DNA of 64,000 nucleotides, from the NCBI GenBank assembly GCA_027625915.1, contig JANTQA010000023.1, positions 9,300,001 to 9,364,000 on the forward strand, read 5' to 3'. The notes beneath the pieces were generated by a model that was given only the letters and a program-made list of their open reading frames with translations, ran no database searches and was not told the DNA's origin. Every line of letters begins with the position of its first letter. The first letter of the stretch is position 1. Made by a program: the position numbers and the translations under genes. This document shows, piece by piece, positions 62,033 to 64,000 of the stretch. The DNA comes from Anaeramoeba flamelloides (Eukaryota > Metamonada > Anaeramoebidae).

Positions 62033-63271
62033 ACAAAATGTATAAAAAAAATTATTGAAAAATACAAATTAACAAAATACGATCAAGAATAGTTTCATTA
62101 TTTGAGTTGAATTTGATACCCTAAAGTAAAATTTTGAATTGAAAAAATTCAAAATTCAACAAAAAAATAAATTCATCTTTTAACCACTATTAAAATTAAT
62201 AGGTAATTGAAGATCGATCAGCTAAGAACAAAAATAGCATAACCTTATACCTAACACAAGATAATGTTTTTCCTGTTTCAGGTATTATAAAACTTAAGGA
62301 AATTTTAGAGCTATCATATTTTAATTTTGTTAAGAATCAACTAAAAAATGTTACTTTTCAATTTTAAAAACTGTTACTTGGATAATATAGAAATTGTTTT
62401 TTTAATAGAAAAGTTTTGATGTAATACAAATAATAAATTCTTTCAAAACATTTTATCTTTGGAGTTACCACTTTAAACAAAAGAGAATAAATATAAGTTT
62501 AATTTTCAGAAAGATTCAGTGAAAAAAGACGAGGAAACTTGAAAAAAAATTGTAATTCCAATGTCTTTAAATTTGAAATAAGTAATAAATATAAAAGGTC
62601 TAGAATCCCTTTTTTTGATATCTTCTTAAATTACTATACTACTCTTCTTGTTGCTCGAAATAAAAGGAAAATTGTATTGGAAATTTTAATTCGCCTTTTA
62701 GATAATTTACATAAAATTTGCTTCATAAATTAACTTGAATCCAAAAGTATTAATTTTGAAAAAGTAAAAAGATCAATACATCCCATACTCTTTGAAAATG
62801 TTTTAAGGACTGATCGAAAAAAAAAAAAAAAATTTTTTTTTTCATTCTTTTAACAATTTGGCTTAAATTGACAAATAAACTTTTAAAATAAAAAAATAAA
62901 CAAGATCTTTGAAGGTTGTTCATTCTTATAGTTAAAAAGAAATCAAGATAGACTTTTTTAATTACTTTTTGGAAAATCTTGAGTACATTCTCAAATTTTG
63001 AGAACTTTTTGATTTTTATTTATCCCAAAAGTTTGCGAGATATCAAATTAAAAATTATCGTGGATGAAAAATTGGTCCTATAATAAATTTTCGTCAGGTT
63101 TGGTATTACCCAGCTTGTTTATTTTTCATTTAATTCTATCAAAAAAAAATTCTATATAATTTAAAGTATTTATCCCCAATGCACATTCTTAATTAATTAC
63201 ATTTGTATTACTTTGAGGGATTTTTAATTTTTGGCTTAATGTTTACAGCAAAAGATTCGTTAATACCAATC

Positions 63272-63307
<36 letters not shown>

Positions 63308-64000
63308 TCAGAGAAACTAAACTATTTTTCAAAAATGTTGCATCACTTTTTAATGTTTCTGGGAAGTGGTTTTGTTGGGTTTTTATCCTCGATTTTTATC
63401 AAAAAATTTTTTCAATTTTTCGATCAAAATCATTTTTTTAATATTTTAATTATTTTTCTTCTTCTCTTTTTTATTTAGTAAATTTTCTTTAATTACTCGT
63501 TTCTCACAATAATTAAATCAAAATCATTTTTTCTAATTTTGCAAATTTTAGTTTTTTTTTCAAATTTTTTGTTTTTCTTTCTTTATTGTTTTTTTATCAA
63601 ATTCTTTTTTTTTTTTTCAACAAGATTTGCTCAAAAAAAAAAAAATTAAAAAAAAAAAAAAAGAATTTGATAAAAAAACAATAAAGAAAATTGAAACAAT
63701 GCAATGTCTTTTAAAATGTATATATTTAAAGCAAAAATTCTTCTTGTTAACCTTTTTTCATAGAAATTTCAGTAATCCAAAAGTTGTAAGGCTAATTTCA
63801 AAAATTGTGACTCACTTTTTTTTAGTTTTTGGTTTTATTATTTTTTAATTTTTAAAATATCGGGCCTTTATACGTTCAGAAGAATTAAAAAGTAAATTAT
63901 TAATAATATTTAATAATATATTATTCTTGAATACTGAAGAATAATATATTTTTTCAATTTATTATTTCAAGTGGGCCGCAATTATTGAAATATAGTTTAC
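61743..64000. other. Terminal non-coding interval
   Basis: No supported gene. Contains the right arm of the inverted pair, a (TA)n tract (about 63275-63303), A/T runs near 63603-63662 and MITE family B copy 2. The frames at 62539-62733 and 63627-63848 lack any motif. Confidence 0.6.
63795..63991. mobile_element. MITE family B, copy 2
   Basis: The left end ATTTCAAAAATTGTGACTCAC and the right end GTGGGCCGCAATTATTGAAAT are imperfect inverted repeats. The interior aligns with 56553-56755 in the same orientation. Confidence 0.7.

Overview
This is AT-rich nuclear DNA of a protist. It has spliced genes with GT..AG introns, long A/T homopolymers, (TA)n tracts, and proteins full of Asn, Gln, Asp and Lys runs. 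All six complete reading frames end in TAA, and no TAA, TAG or TGA is read through, so a standard genetic code fits. The gene set is that of a heterotrophic, signalling-rich amoeboid protist: Furry-type scaffold, kelch/EDR1/TKL kinase, NCoR-type corepressor, membrane-anchored bZIP, maspardin, BTB-BACK and SH3. Anaeramoebae or Amoebozoa would fit, but this is inference only; no marker gene fixes the taxon.

Layout. 1-7572 (-): 5' and central part of a very large Furry/Tao3/Mor2/PAG1-family gene that runs off the left edge. 7573-10737: gene-free, with a near-perfect 90-bp hairpin. 10738-22570 (+): one five-exon gene encoding six kelch repeats, an EDR1 domain and a TKL-type kinase. Its 6.6-kb intron 2 carries a 5'-truncated LINE in antisense (12117-13813) with a poly(A) tail and a 12-bp target-site duplication. 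22571-25585: non-coding, with a TA-flanked MITE. 25586-30527 (+): four-exon NCoR/SMRT-like corepressor with three SANT domains. 30528-33260: repeat-rich. 33261-34991 (-): bZIP factor with a single transmembrane segment. 34992-39751: non-coding, with a duplicated 0.58-kb unit and a Tc1-like TIR element. 39752-40975 (-): maspardin homologue with a long Lys/Glu tail. 40976-45226: non-coding, with a diverged copy of a repeat also found in kinase intron 2. 45227-46726 (+): BTB-BACK protein with a C-terminal amidotransferase-like fold. 46727-52962: non-coding, with a candidate 1.5-kb TIR element. 52963-54197 (+): three-exon SIP5/DA2-like RING protein. 54198-59400: non-coding, with two MITE families. 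59401-61742 (-): last exon of an SH3 protein, and upstream exons that look like a BAR-domain helix. The rest is non-coding.

The genes are not an operon and share no pathway. They are independent eukaryotic genes for polarity, ubiquitin and BTB signalling, transcription, and membrane or ER signalling, separated by AT-rich DNA with non-autonomous transposons. Exon joins were made by hand from phase-compatible GT..AG sites and conserved domain continuity. Two likely one-base errors or mutations lie in homopolymer runs, at 13546-13555 and 59543-59553.
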